Below, in pieces: positions 25,479 through 32,833 of a DNA stretch of 36,450 nucleotides. The position numbers and the translations under genes were made by a program. The notes below the pieces were generated by a model. It saw nothing but the letters and a program-made list of their open reading frames with translations, searched no databases and had not been told where the DNA came from. This DNA is from Williamwhitmania sp. (GTDB lineage Bacteria; Bacteroidota; Bacteroidia; Bacteroidales; Williamwhitmaniaceae): assembly GCA_035529935.1 (NCBI GenBank), contig DATKVT010000158.1, positions 1-36,450 of the forward strand, in the 5' to 3' direction. Every line of letters begins with the position of its first letter. Within the stretch, counting starts at the first letter, position 1.

Positions 25479-27563
25479 ATGAGAAAATTGTTACTTTCCA
25501 CCTTTGCCGTTTTTATCGGCATAGTCAGCCTAGCACAACCTATTAGCACCGTGGCAGGCAATGGCTCTGAATTCTACTCGGGTGATGGAGGCCCCGCCAC
25601 ATCAGCCGAGTTAAATTGTCCAATCGGGGTAGCCGTAGATGCAGCCGGGAATTTGTACATAGCAGATTGCAATAACAACAGAATCCGAAAGGTAACCGCC
25701 GCCACCGGAGTGATTACCACCGTGGCAGGCAACGGTGGTACTGGTGGCTACTCGGGTGATGGAGGTGCCGCCACATCAGCTTCGCTATACTATCCAACCG
25801 GGGTAGCCGTAGATACAGCCGGGAATCTGTATATAGCGGATGGAGACAACAACAGAATTCGAAAGGTAACCGCTGCCACCGGAGTAATTACCACCATAGC
25901 AGGCACTGGCATTCAAGGTTACTCGGGTGATGGGGGTGCTGCCACATCAGCTTCGCTATACTATCCAAGCGGGGTAGCAGTTGATGTAGCCGGAAATTTG
26001 TATATTGCTGATGAAGGAAATAACTGTATCCGAAAGCTAACCGCCACCACCGGAGTTATTACAACTGTTGCAGGAAATGGAGCTTTCGGCTATTCCGGCG
26101 ATGGTGGCGCGGCCACATCAGCTTCGCTAAACTATCCAAGCGGGGTAGCCGTTGATGTAGCCGGAAATTTGTTTATCGCGGATCAACAAAACAACACAAT
26201 TCGAAAGGTAACCGCTGCCACCGGAGTAATTACCACCGTTGCAGGAAATGGAACTCCCGACTATTCCGGCGATGGTAGCGCGGCCACATCAGCTTCGCTA
26301 AACTATCCAAGCGGGGTAGCAGTTGATGTAGCCGGAAATTTGTTTATCGCGGATCAACAAAACAACAGAATCCGAAAGGTAACCGCTGCCACCGGAGTGA
26401 TTACCACCGTGGCAGGTAACGGCTTAACTAGTTACTCTGGGGATGGAGGATACGCCACATCGGCTCATCTATATCGTCCAACCTGCGTGGCTCTAGATTC
26501 ATCCGGAAATTTTTTCATAGCGGATTTTAGCCACTACTGCATCCGGAAAGTTTCAGTTCCCAATCCCATTACGGTTACCGCCAATACTAATCAGGGCAAG
26601 GTTTACGGTGCTGCCAATCCAACCCTAACATACTCTGTAACCCCGGCCCTCCAAAGCGGTGACGCCTTCACGGGTGCCCTTAGCCGAACTGCAGGGGAGA
26701 GCGTGGGGACCTATGCCATAAACCAGAGTACGCTAAGCGCGGGACCAAAATACATCATAACCCTTGTTACGGCTGATTTTTCCATTACGGCCCAACCCAT
26801 CACGGTCACCGCGGATGCCAGCCAGGGCAAGGTCTACGGTGCCGCCGATCCAACCCTGACCTACTCCGTAACCCCTGCCCTCCAAAGCGGTGACGCCTTC
26901 ACGGGTGCACTCAGCCGAGCTGCGGGTGAGAGCGTGGGAAGCTACGTCATCAGCCAGGGCGACCTAAGCGCAGGGGCGAACTATAGCATCACCTTTGCTC
27001 CTGCTGATTTCTCCATTACACCAAAACCCATTACAGTCACCGCGGATGCCAGCCAGGGCAAGGTCTACGGTGCCGCCGATCCAACCCTGACCTACTCCGT
27101 AACCCCTGCCCTCCAAAGCGGTGACGCCTTCACGGGTGCGCTTAGCCGAGCTGCGGGTGAGAGCGTGGGAAGCTACGCCATCAACCAGGGTGACCTGAGC
27201 GCGGGGGCGAACTATAACATCACCTTTGTAGGTGACAACTTCACCATAACCCAAGCAACGCCAACCATTACCTGGAACAATCCGGCAAGCATTACCAGCG
27301 GCACAGCATTGAGCAGCCTTCAGCTGAATGCTACCGCTGATGTCCCTGGTACATTTGCGTATACACCTTCGGAAGGTACTATCCTGGAGGTGGGCAATAA
27401 CCAAGACCTAGCTGTTGTATTTACCCCTACCGATGGTATAAATTACACCTCTGCCAGTAAAACGGTGCAAATCACGGTTACGGCAACATCAGGTATCAGC
27501 GTATTATCGGAGAGTACGGTTGACGTTTTCCCCAACCCTACCACCGGCACCCTTACCGTATAG
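25479..27563 (+). CDS. Secreted NHL-repeat / MBG-repeat protein, cut short by an in-frame TAG
   Basis: This cell-surface or secreted protein is 694 residues up to the stop. I chose the ATG at 25479 because it starts a signal peptide (MRKLLLSTFAVFIGIVSLAQ); the frame is open upstream, but that part is not coding-like. Six NHL-type beta-propeller repeats of about 57 residues follow (about 21-360, each with YSGDGG..ATSA, GVAVD..GNLYIAD and NNRIRKV). Next come three MBG-type Ig-like repeats of 77 residues (about 364-594), then a related domain (about 595-668). The end, VDVFPNPTTGTLTV, is the first strand of a T9SS type A sorting domain. It stops at TAG (27561-27563), and the rest of the sorting domain follows in the same frame. 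The likely role is extracellular binding or adhesion. The truncated product would probably not be sorted by T9SS. Confidence 0.85.
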   Translation: MRKLLLSTFAVFIGIVSLAQPISTVAGNGSEFYSGDGGPATSAELNCPIGVAVDAAGNLYIADCNNNRIRKVTAATGVITTVAGNGGTGGYSGDGGAATSASLYYPTGVAVDTAGNLYIADGDNNRIRKVTAATGVITTIAGTGIQGYSGDGGAATSASLYYPSGVAVDVAGNLYIADEGNNCIRKLTATTGVITTVAGNGAFGYSGDGGAATSASLNYPSGVAVDVAGNLFIADQQNNTIRKVTAATGVITTVAGNGTPDYSGDGSAATSASLNYPSGVAVDVAGNLFIADQQNNRIRKVTAATGVITTVAGNGLTSYSGDGGYATSAHLYRPTCVALDSSGNFFIADFSHYCIRKVSVPNPITVTANTNQGKVYGAANPTLTYSVTPALQSGDAFTGALSRTAGESVGTYAINQSTLSAGPKYIITLVTADFSITAQPITVTADASQGKVYGAADPTLTYSVTPALQSGDAFTGALSRAAGESVGSYVISQGDLSAGANYSITFAPADFSITPKPITVTADASQGKVYGAADPTLTYSVTPALQSGDAFTGALSRAAGESVGSYAINQGDLSAGANYNITFVGDNFTITQATPTITWNNPASITSGTALSSLQLNATADVPGTFAYTPSEGTILEVGNNQDLAVVFTPTDGINYTSASKTVQITVTATSGISVLSESTVDVFPNPTTGTLTV
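25548..26564 (+). repeat. Six tandem NHL-encoding repeats of about 171 bp
   Basis: The DNA repeats with a period of about 171 bases, each unit running from a GTGGCAGGCAA-type segment through TACTCGGGTGATGG, GGGGTAGCCGTTGATG and ATCCGAAAGGTAACCGC. Units 4 and 5 (about 26061-26404) are nearly the same at DNA level, including the phrase AACTATCCAAGCGGGGTAGC. This suggests recent duplication or gene conversion. The repeats are coding, not CRISPR. Confidence 0.85.
26568..27260 (+). repeat. Three tandem MBG-encoding repeats of 231 bp
   Basis: The units are 26568-26798, 26799-27029 and 27030-27260, each 231 bases (77 codons). Units 2 and 3 are almost the same over most of their length, while unit 1 has diverged more. 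Each encodes ITVTA.A.QGKVYGAA.PTL, then TYSVTPALQSGDAFTGALSR. The similarity marks a recent duplication and a place where copy number could change. Confidence 0.85.
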
Positions 27564-27761
27564 GGTTTGTCAGGGTTTTCAAAAGGGAGCACCATTAACT
27601 TACTTATTATGGACATCACGGGTAAAACAGTTCTATCAAAAAGAACAGATAGCGCGACAAACTCTGTTGCTCTTGATACGGGTTTTCTTGCACCGGGAGT
27701 TTATCTCATCAGCATACAAACCGATACAGAAAGAGTAGCGAAACGCTTTGTAAAACAGTAG
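27564..27761 (+). pseudogene. Detached C-terminal T9SS sorting domain of the preceding gene
   Basis: Directly after the TAG at 27561-27563, and in the same frame, the sequence reads GLSGFSKGSTINLLIMDITG, then KTVLSKRTDSATNSVALDTG, then FLAPGVYLISIQTDTERVAK and ends RFVKQ. This is the rest of a T9SS type A sorting domain (INLLIMDITGK, then L.PGVYLISI). Restoring one sense codon, for example GAG or CAG for TAG, would give one protein of about 760 residues. It has no start of its own beyond a TTG at 27567, so it is unlikely to be translated separately. Confidence 0.85.
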
Positions 27762-27784
27762 ATCACAGCTAACTTATTGGTTAG

Positions 27785-27822
27785 AGAGAGCCTTCAACTT
27801 ACTGGAGGCTCTCTTTTCTATT
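27785..27822 (+). terminator. Rho-independent terminator after the repeat-protein gene
   Basis: AGAGAGCCT (27785-27793) pairs perfectly with AGGCTCTCT (27806-27814) around a 12-base loop, followed by TTTCTATTT. It sits 24 bases after the stop of the detached sorting domain. This indicates that the transcript once extended, and may still extend, through the sorting-domain part. Confidence 0.82.
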
Positions 27823-28228
27823 TAAACTCACTTGATTTGAAAATAGCAAAATAGGTTAATTACTAAAAGGGGGAAACGGGTAAGCCGCTGCTGTAGTATC
27901 CAATGGTTTAATGATACCGAAGGTGATAATTATACTGAAGGTAGACCGCCAAGCCAGCTGAGCCGAATTAGAGGCTCCTTGCCATTCAGCCAAATAAAAA
28001 CCCTGGCGATAATTAAGCAGAATTGCTTTGCAATCATCTTATATTTAGGCATATACAATTACATAAAGCCTAAAAACGAAATCACCGATTGACGATTCAT
28101 AAATTAATTGTAGTTTTGTGTATGATACGGTTAAAACCACACAATACATACCAACAAGGGTGTGTATATGCAGTTTTTCCGTAAATATAAATAAGTTGGC
28201 AACCATTTTGAGACGTTATTACTGAGAA
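27823..28228. other. Intergenic region before the hemerythrin gene
   Basis: No gene is recognisable here. At 27939-27960 the sequence AAGGTAGACCGCCAAGCCAGCT resembles, with gaps and mismatches, AAGTAGTCCTCCCAGCCAGC at 28737-28756 on the other side of the hemerythrin gene. From about 28020 onward the DNA is visibly more AT-rich. A perfect 7-bp repeat (TTTAGGC ... GCCTAAA, about 28046-28076) and other weak stems are present, but none has terminator form. Confidence 0.4.
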
Positions 28229-28277
28229 CTTGATTTTTTCTCAAGGGAATAACAAAAACTTGAAAAAATATTCAAGT
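28229..28277 (+). promoter_or_regulatory. Paired CTTGA...TCAAG palindromes upstream of the hemerythrin gene
   Basis: Two palindromes share the half-sites CTTGA and TCAAG. The first is at 28229-28245 with a 7-base spacer; the second, ACTTGAA ... TTCAAGT, is at 28258-28277 with a 6-base spacer between its longer arms. Their centres lie about 30 bases apart, near three helical turns, and the second ends 43 bases before the ATG. This layout suits a dimeric regulator. The half-sites resemble CRP/FNR-family boxes (TTGA...TCAA), but the spacing does not match FNR exactly. Confidence 0.4.
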
Positions 28278-28320
28278 AAATAATTGAGCGATTTTTACAG
28301 ATAATATTAAATCTCAAATT

Positions 28321-28710
28321 ATGGAAACAATTCAATGGACTGAAAAAATTAGTGTAAAAAATGAAAAAATAGATAATCAGCATAAGAAACTGATTAAATT
28401 AACAAACGATTTAATTCTGCATGCCGATGCAACGCCAAATTCTAAAATTGTTAATGAAACTCTTTATGAATTATTGAAATACACTGAATATCATTTTCGT
28501 GTTGAGGAAAATTTGATGGAAAAATTCAATTACCCAAAACTTGAAGAGCATAAAAAAAAACATCAAGACTTTGTCTATCAAGTTGCAATGTTCTGTAATG
28601 ATGTATCAGAAGGTAAGGCAACTGTTACAAATGAAATATTAAAATTTCTTTCTAGTTGGCTAATTCAACATATAAGTATAGCTGACCAAGATTTAGTAAA
28701 TTACTTATAA
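28321..28710 (+). CDS. Bacteriohemerythrin (di-iron oxygen-binding protein)
   Basis: This 129-residue single-domain hemerythrin binds O2, or possibly NO, at a di-iron centre in a four-helix bundle. All seven iron ligands are present: H21, H58, E62, H77, H81, H117 and D122, seen in DNQHKKL, EYHFRVEENLM, EEHKKKHQ and QHISIADQD. Length and ligand spacing are those of stand-alone bacteriohemerythrins. Possible roles are oxygen supply, storage or scavenging, useful to anaerobes and microaerophiles. The gene is visibly more AT-rich than its neighbours, with many AAA, AAT and TTA codons, and stands alone, which suggests horizontal acquisition. Palindromes upstream suggest regulation, perhaps by oxygen or redox state (inference). 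Confidence 0.95.
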   Translation: METIQWTEKISVKNEKIDNQHKKLIKLTNDLILHADATPNSKIVNETLYELLKYTEYHFRVEENLMEKFNYPKLEEHKKKHQDFVYQVAMFCNDVSEGKATVTNEILKFLSSWLIQHISIADQDLVNYL

Positions 28711-29062
28711 CCGATTTTAATAACGGTTGTCAATCAAGTAGTCCTCCCAGCCAGCTATTCGGGTCACACACCTCCCAAAACAAGCTAAGAACATTCTACC
28801 TCAAAGGAATTCGCTCAGCGCACCTGCTAAAGGGCACCAATTTTCCATCCCTAGGGTAGATGGCAAAAATGACGTATTAGAAGTCAAAAAACCTAAACAT
28901 AAGTGTATTGCAATTACTCCTTAGAATAGAAAAAACTGCCCAGAGCATTTGGAACAATGGCAATGAGGGTTAGTCACAAAGCAACTAAGGGAAGAAAAGA
29001 AGCCCCTTACTGGTAAATAGAGGAGGTTATCTTTCAAACATTATTGCATGATAAAAAGGCAC
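28711..29062. other. Intergenic region after the hemerythrin gene
   Basis: This 352-base stretch has no recognisable gene. A weak stem (AACCG ... CGGTT, 28710-28729) follows the hemerythrin stop, without a T-run. A plus-strand frame is open from about 28739 to 28923 but has no start codon and no familiar sequence. CCATC ... GATGG near 28840 can pair but is not a terminator. Confidence 0.4.
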
Positions 29063-29581
29063 CTACAACTCTTCAAGAATTTTATATATAATAACCATTA
29101 GATGTCCTTTTCTTCCCGGATACCTGAAAGCCTTTAAAAGTTCCTTAATTGGAAAATCTTTGGGGATTTTTCTTTTCTTGTTCAATTCGTAAAATACATG
29201 GTGTGCTCCGGCCAAAACAAATACCGAAATATCCTTTTTCTTGGTGAGTGAAAGTAAAAGCGGTTTCGCCACCTGAAAGCCCAGATGTATCAAACCAATG
29301 GAAGCAATCCAGCGTAAATCGCCACTCTCCTCATCCAGCGCTTCAATAAGAAAGGGAATAGCTTCAGGATCTTTAATCTCTTCAATTGTTTTAAGAATCT
29401 CCCAGTGGGTCATACGTTTAGGGCAGGATAAATGCTTCACCAAAAAAGGAATCACCTCTTTGCCCAGCTGAACCAGCGCTGCACGGGCATTTTTTCTCTC
29501 GTTGCCGCTCTCGCTGTCAAGCTGCTTAATTAGCTCCTGAACGGAAGAATCCTTACTTGAACTTACCTCATTATCATTCAT
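29063..29581 (-). CDS. HEAT-repeat protein
   Basis: This 172-residue protein is made of repeated pairs of helices of the HEAT/PBS-lyase type: QELIKQLDSESGNERKNAR and AALVQLGKEVIPFLVKHL, then AIPFLIEALDEESGDLRWIA and SIGLIHLGFQVAKPLL. Such proteins are scaffolds for protein binding; no catalytic residues are present. There is no signal peptide or membrane segment, so it should be cytoplasmic. It stands alone on the minus strand. The partner and the process it serves cannot be told from sequence. Confidence 0.82.
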   Translation of the reverse strand: MNDNEVSSSKDSSVQELIKQLDSESGNERKNARAALVQLGKEVIPFLVKHLSCPKRMTHWEILKTIEEIKDPEAIPFLIEALDEESGDLRWIASIGLIHLGFQVAKPLLLSLTKKKDISVFVLAGAHHVFYELNKKRKIPKDFPIKELLKAFRYPGRKGHLMVIIYKILEEL

Positions 29582-29655
29582 AGTAGCACATTTGAAAAGT
29601 TGCCAATAATAGTAAAAAAACTATCAGAATAACAGCGCGTTAACATGTTTTAACA

Positions 29656-29868
29656 CTATTTCACCGATACTAGCTTCATGGTGCACTTCTCCATTGATAT
29701 CTTTCTACAGTACAAGATGCTTTTTCCGCTATTCCTATAAGGATTGCCAACTAAATCGGCATACAAGGAATATCGGCATCTGTAATACCTCAACAGATAG
29801 GATAAAAATTTGTTACCCGAGTCCTCCACAAATAGTGGTAATGCTGCAGCTACCACAAATAACCCCAT
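29656..29868 (-). pseudogene. Possible relic of a T9SS sorting domain
   Basis: In the spacer before the chloride channel gene, a minus-strand frame of about 70 codons ends SILYCRKISMEKCTMKLVSVK. This resembles the tail of T9SS type A sorting domains (a strand, then an EKGT-like turn, then KLVV.K). The part before it (MGLFVVAAALPLFVEDSGNK onward) shows no recognisable domain. It could be the leftover end of a deleted secreted protein. The resemblance is short and by eye, so chance is possible. Confidence 0.25.
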
Positions 29869-29903
29869 ATTGTACTTATAAAGAATAAGGCTAAACTGGT
29901 TCT

Positions 29904-29924
29904 AAAAAGGCGATTAAATCGCCT
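29904..29924 (-). terminator. Terminator-like hairpin on the minus strand
   Basis: AGGCGAT (29908-29914) pairs with ATCGCCT (29918-29924) around TAA. On the minus strand the stem is followed by TTTTTAG (about 29908-29902). No minus-strand gene lies just upstream to be terminated: the next gene, at 30007, is on the plus strand. It may be a relic or may stop antisense transcription from the chloride channel gene. Confidence 0.5.
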
Positions 29925-30006
29925 CCAACAAACATTAGTATCATAAAATCATTATTTTTAGGCTTATCAAATCGAGCCATTCTGGTGAGATTTAGAAGTA
30001 TACAGT

Positions 30007-31785
30007 ATGAAGATACTACCCAAAAGACTCCTGGAGAGTTTGGACATTGGAATAGTGAAGAGCAAAAAATACCTCTATCAGCTGATTACCTACCTCCGAA
30101 CTTCAGAAACCGTATTTCTACTTCTCTTTGCCAATATTATTGGTGTGGGTGCTGGTTTTGGCGCAATATTGTTCCGCTGGCTCATTGCCTTCTTTCAGAA
30201 AACATTCTTTAGTGATGGAAAGGAGGTTCTTTCATTTATGGGCCCATACTATGTGGTGGTGATTCCTGCCGTGGGTGGAATTGTGGTTGGATTGCTAATT
30301 TATTTTTTTGCCAGTGAAACAAAGGGACATGGAGTGCCTGAGGTAATGCTTGCTGTTGCCACTGGAGGAGGGAAAATACGTCCTCGCGTGGCGGCAATGA
30401 AAGCATTGGTTTCCTCCATATGCATTGGCTCGGGTGGCTCCGTTGGCCGCGAGGGTCCCATCGTTCAGATTAGCTCTGCGCTAGGCTCATCGCTAGGGCA
30501 GCTATTTCGCTTTTCGGAGGACAAAACTAAAATACTAGTTGCCTGTGGGGCTGCAGGAGGAATTTCAGCGACGTTCAATGCCCCTCTGGCCGGCATCTTC
30601 TTTGCGCTCGAGATAATTCTTCGCCAGTACGGCATGCGGAACTTCTCGTCGGTGGTGCTATCGGCAGTAACTGCTACTGTAATTTCTAGAGCATTTCTGG
30701 GATCCAACCCCGCATTTGCAACACCACCGTACGAAATTCTAAGTAACTGGGATTTTATCTTTTACGTCATACTCGGCTTTCTAGCGGCGCTAGTGGGTTG
30801 GATATTTATCAAAGTGCTTTATAAGAGCGAGGATCTTTTTGATGCTTGGAAAATCCCATCCTACCTAAAGCCGGCCATTGGTGGCCTAGCTCTTGGGGGC
30901 ATTGGGTTTTACTTTCCCGAAATTTTTGGTGTTGGATACAACTCCATTGAGCAGGTTTTGAACGAACAGCTGGCTCCAATGTTGATCCTTGGACTTATTG
31001 GCCTAAAAATACTTGCCACATCCTTAACACTTGGATCCGGTGGATCGGGAGGCGTTTTTGCACCATCACTCTTTATTGGTGTAATGTTGGGAAGTGCATT
31101 TGGTTCCCTGCTTCACATCCTATTCCCCGGCATCCCTATCTCAATTGGTGGCTTTGCATTGGTGGGAATGGCAGCAGTGTTTGCGGGCTCTGCCCAAGCG
31201 CCCATCTCGGCAATCCTCATCCTTTTCGAAATGACTGGGGACTATAAAATTCTAATCCCCCTAATGATATCAACGGTTATAGCAACCATAATGGTGAGAA
31301 AACTCTCCAAAGAATCTATTTACACGCTCAAGCTCAGAAGAAGAGGTGTGGACATTATGGCCATCAAACGGCTCGATTTGATGGAAAATATTCTGGTGTC
31401 GGAGGCAATGTTTAAAAATGTTATTACGGTAACCGAAACAACCACCGTTAAAGATGCAGGGTTGATGATAAAAAGCACAACCCATAGAGGCTTCCCTGTT
31501 TTAAATGAAGAAGGAAAGCTAACAGGAATGGTAACCCAGCAGGATATCAACAAAATGCTTAGAATTGGAAAAGGAGACGTTTTGGTGAGCCAAATCATGA
31601 CTACAGACATGATTCTTTGTTACCCAGAAGAGACGTTGAAAACAGCTCTTGAGAAGCTGGGTGAAAGAAACATTGGACGTATTCCAGTGGTAGTACATAA
31701 AGACTCAACGCATTTGGTTGGAATCATTACCCGAAAAGGAATTATTGCCGCCTACAACTTGGAACTACTCAAAAAGCAGGAATAG
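30007..31785 (+). CDS. ClC-family chloride channel/transporter with C-terminal CBS pair
   Basis: This 592-residue inner-membrane protein has the ClC pore domain (about 30-440) and two CBS domains (about 460-585) that usually bind adenine nucleotides. The Cl- path motifs are visible: GSGGSVGREGPIVQ at 141-154 with gating glutamate E149, and GSGGSGGVFAPSLFIG further on. FNAPLAGIFFALEIILR at 190-206 corresponds to the ClC-ec1 segment holding the internal proton glutamate E203. By my alignment that position is Ile here, with Glu one residue before. That may mean channel-like rather than classical 2Cl-/H+ exchange behaviour, though many bacterial ClC proteins vary there. A small membrane protein gene follows, then an H+-pumping ATPase. 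Confidence 0.93.
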   Translation: MKILPKRLLESLDIGIVKSKKYLYQLITYLRTSETVFLLLFANIIGVGAGFGAILFRWLIAFFQKTFFSDGKEVLSFMGPYYVVVIPAVGGIVVGLLIYFFASETKGHGVPEVMLAVATGGGKIRPRVAAMKALVSSICIGSGGSVGREGPIVQISSALGSSLGQLFRFSEDKTKILVACGAAGGISATFNAPLAGIFFALEIILRQYGMRNFSSVVLSAVTATVISRAFLGSNPAFATPPYEILSNWDFIFYVILGFLAALVGWIFIKVLYKSEDLFDAWKIPSYLKPAIGGLALGGIGFYFPEIFGVGYNSIEQVLNEQLAPMLILGLIGLKILATSLTLGSGGSGGVFAPSLFIGVMLGSAFGSLLHILFPGIPISIGGFALVGMAAVFAGSAQAPISAILILFEMTGDYKILIPLMISTVIATIMVRKLSKESIYTLKLRRRGVDIMAIKRLDLMENILVSEAMFKNVITVTETTTVKDAGLMIKSTTHRGFPVLNEEGKLTGMVTQQDINKMLRIGKGDVLVSQIMTTDMILCYPEETLKTALEKLGERNIGRIPVVVHKDSTHLVGIITRKGIIAAYNLELLKKQE

Positions 31786-31861
31786 CATAAAATTGCCAAT
31801 TAAACAGCCAGTTGTAATTATAAAAAGTGAAAAAGAGCTACCTTCACAAAAAAGCGGTACC

Positions 31862-32320
31862 ATGGAAAAATGGAACAAGCTCGATAAATCGTTTGGGCCC
31901 GCTGGCTCCTTCGCCGGAATCATACTGTTTGCTGTTGGCATAGCAGTAACCTGCGTCCATATTGGCGGACTATTTTTGGTTATAATTGGAGCATTCGTTG
32001 GATTCACCGGCAGCTACGCTGTTATAGACTTCGACAAGCGAAGAGTTAAACTTTCGAATAATCTCTTTGGAGTTATTAAAACCGGTGAATGGATTAATGT
32101 AGAGCAGGGCATGAAGATTGGCATTAAAGAATCGAACAGGGTGTGGCAAGCCAATAGCTGGACCAACAGAACCGTAGACTTAGTAAAACACAGCTTTGTG
32201 CTATCGCTATACAGCGCAAGCAACCAGCTGATTATCCCCATTCAAAAGGTAAACTCGCTCGACCTAGCAAAGCAGGAGCAGAAAATTCTGTGCGATAAGC
32301 TTGGAGTAGAAACACTCTGA
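31862..32320 (+). CDS. Small membrane protein downstream of the ClC gene
   Basis: From the ATG at 31862 this gives a 152-residue protein (MEKWNKLDKSFGPAGSFAGI). Two closely spaced hydrophobic helices (about 15-36 and 38-58) are followed by a soluble part of about 90 residues that looks beta-rich (VKLSNNLFGVIKTGEWINVE, HSFVLSLYSASNQLIIPIQK). That resembles small bacterial PH-like membrane proteins, but no family is certain. The frame is open upstream, and a TTG at 31793, only 8 bases after the ClC stop, would add 23 residues and couple the two genes. It probably shares a transcript with the ClC gene. Function unknown. Confidence 0.7.
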   Translation: MEKWNKLDKSFGPAGSFAGIILFAVGIAVTCVHIGGLFLVIIGAFVGFTGSYAVIDFDKRRVKLSNNLFGVIKTGEWINVEQGMKIGIKESNRVWQANSWTNRTVDLVKHSFVLSLYSASNQLIIPIQKVNSLDLAKQEQKILCDKLGVETL

Positions 32321-32827
32321 TATACGATTTCCCCTGCAATAAACAGACTTCTCTCCCCGCAAAATTGCCGATGGAACCATACCGAAGGCAAATTTCTACC
32401 ACTTTGCCTGTCAAAAAAATAAGGCATAAAAAGCCGTAGGATTACAACTTCTGAATAAAAACTCGGAAAGAGAAGTTACTGGCTTACCAACTTAATGTTC
32501 ACACTTCTTTCATTTTTCCCATAAACTTTCAACGCTGACATTTATAACCCAACTATTAGGTATTAACTTTCAATTGGCATGTAGCTGAAGGTTAATAAAA
32601 GCTTAATAATGCTTTTTTAATTGAATTATTAATGGCGAAAACGCTGGAGGTATAGAAATATCAATGATTGCACAGCAGAGGTTCTAATCTTTACTGGAAG
32701 AACATTTACAAACCTATGTTGTTATCTACTTTAATATGCTCTGAACCTGAGCAAAACGAATTTTAGACTGAAATCCAAACCGGTACATATTATTTGTATA
32801 CACTCATATAAGTCAAGAATAAAAGAT
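32321..32827. other. Intergenic region before the proton ATPase gene
   Basis: No gene is recognisable in these 507 bases. AGGCAAA (32386-32392) and TTTGCCT (32403-32409) form a perfect 7-bp stem about 70 bases after the preceding stop, but no T-run follows on either strand. The rest is AT-rich, and no promoter with both consensus boxes was found. Confidence 0.45.
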
Positions 32828-32833
32828 TTGAAA

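Noticed and set aside
25548..26564. Regular direct repeats that could be taken for a CRISPR array
   Set aside because: The repeats are about 171 bases long, in frame, and encode NHL propeller blades; there are no short unique spacers.
26964..27404. Minus-strand open frame of 146 codons across the MBG repeats
   Set aside because: It lies opposite a well-supported repeat gene and reads as Arg/Gly/Val-rich antisense without a recognisable domain.
27861..27990. Possible cobalamin-type riboswitch (GGGGGAAACGGG, CGCTGCTG, AAGCCAGC-like pieces)
   Set aside because: The pieces do not line up in the order and spacing of a B12 box, no B12-related gene follows, and the next gene is hemerythrin, 330 bases away.
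28739..28923. Plus-strand open stretch of about 60 codons after the hemerythrin gene
   Set aside because: It has no start codon and no recognisable motif, and its composition looks like chance reading of spacer DNA.
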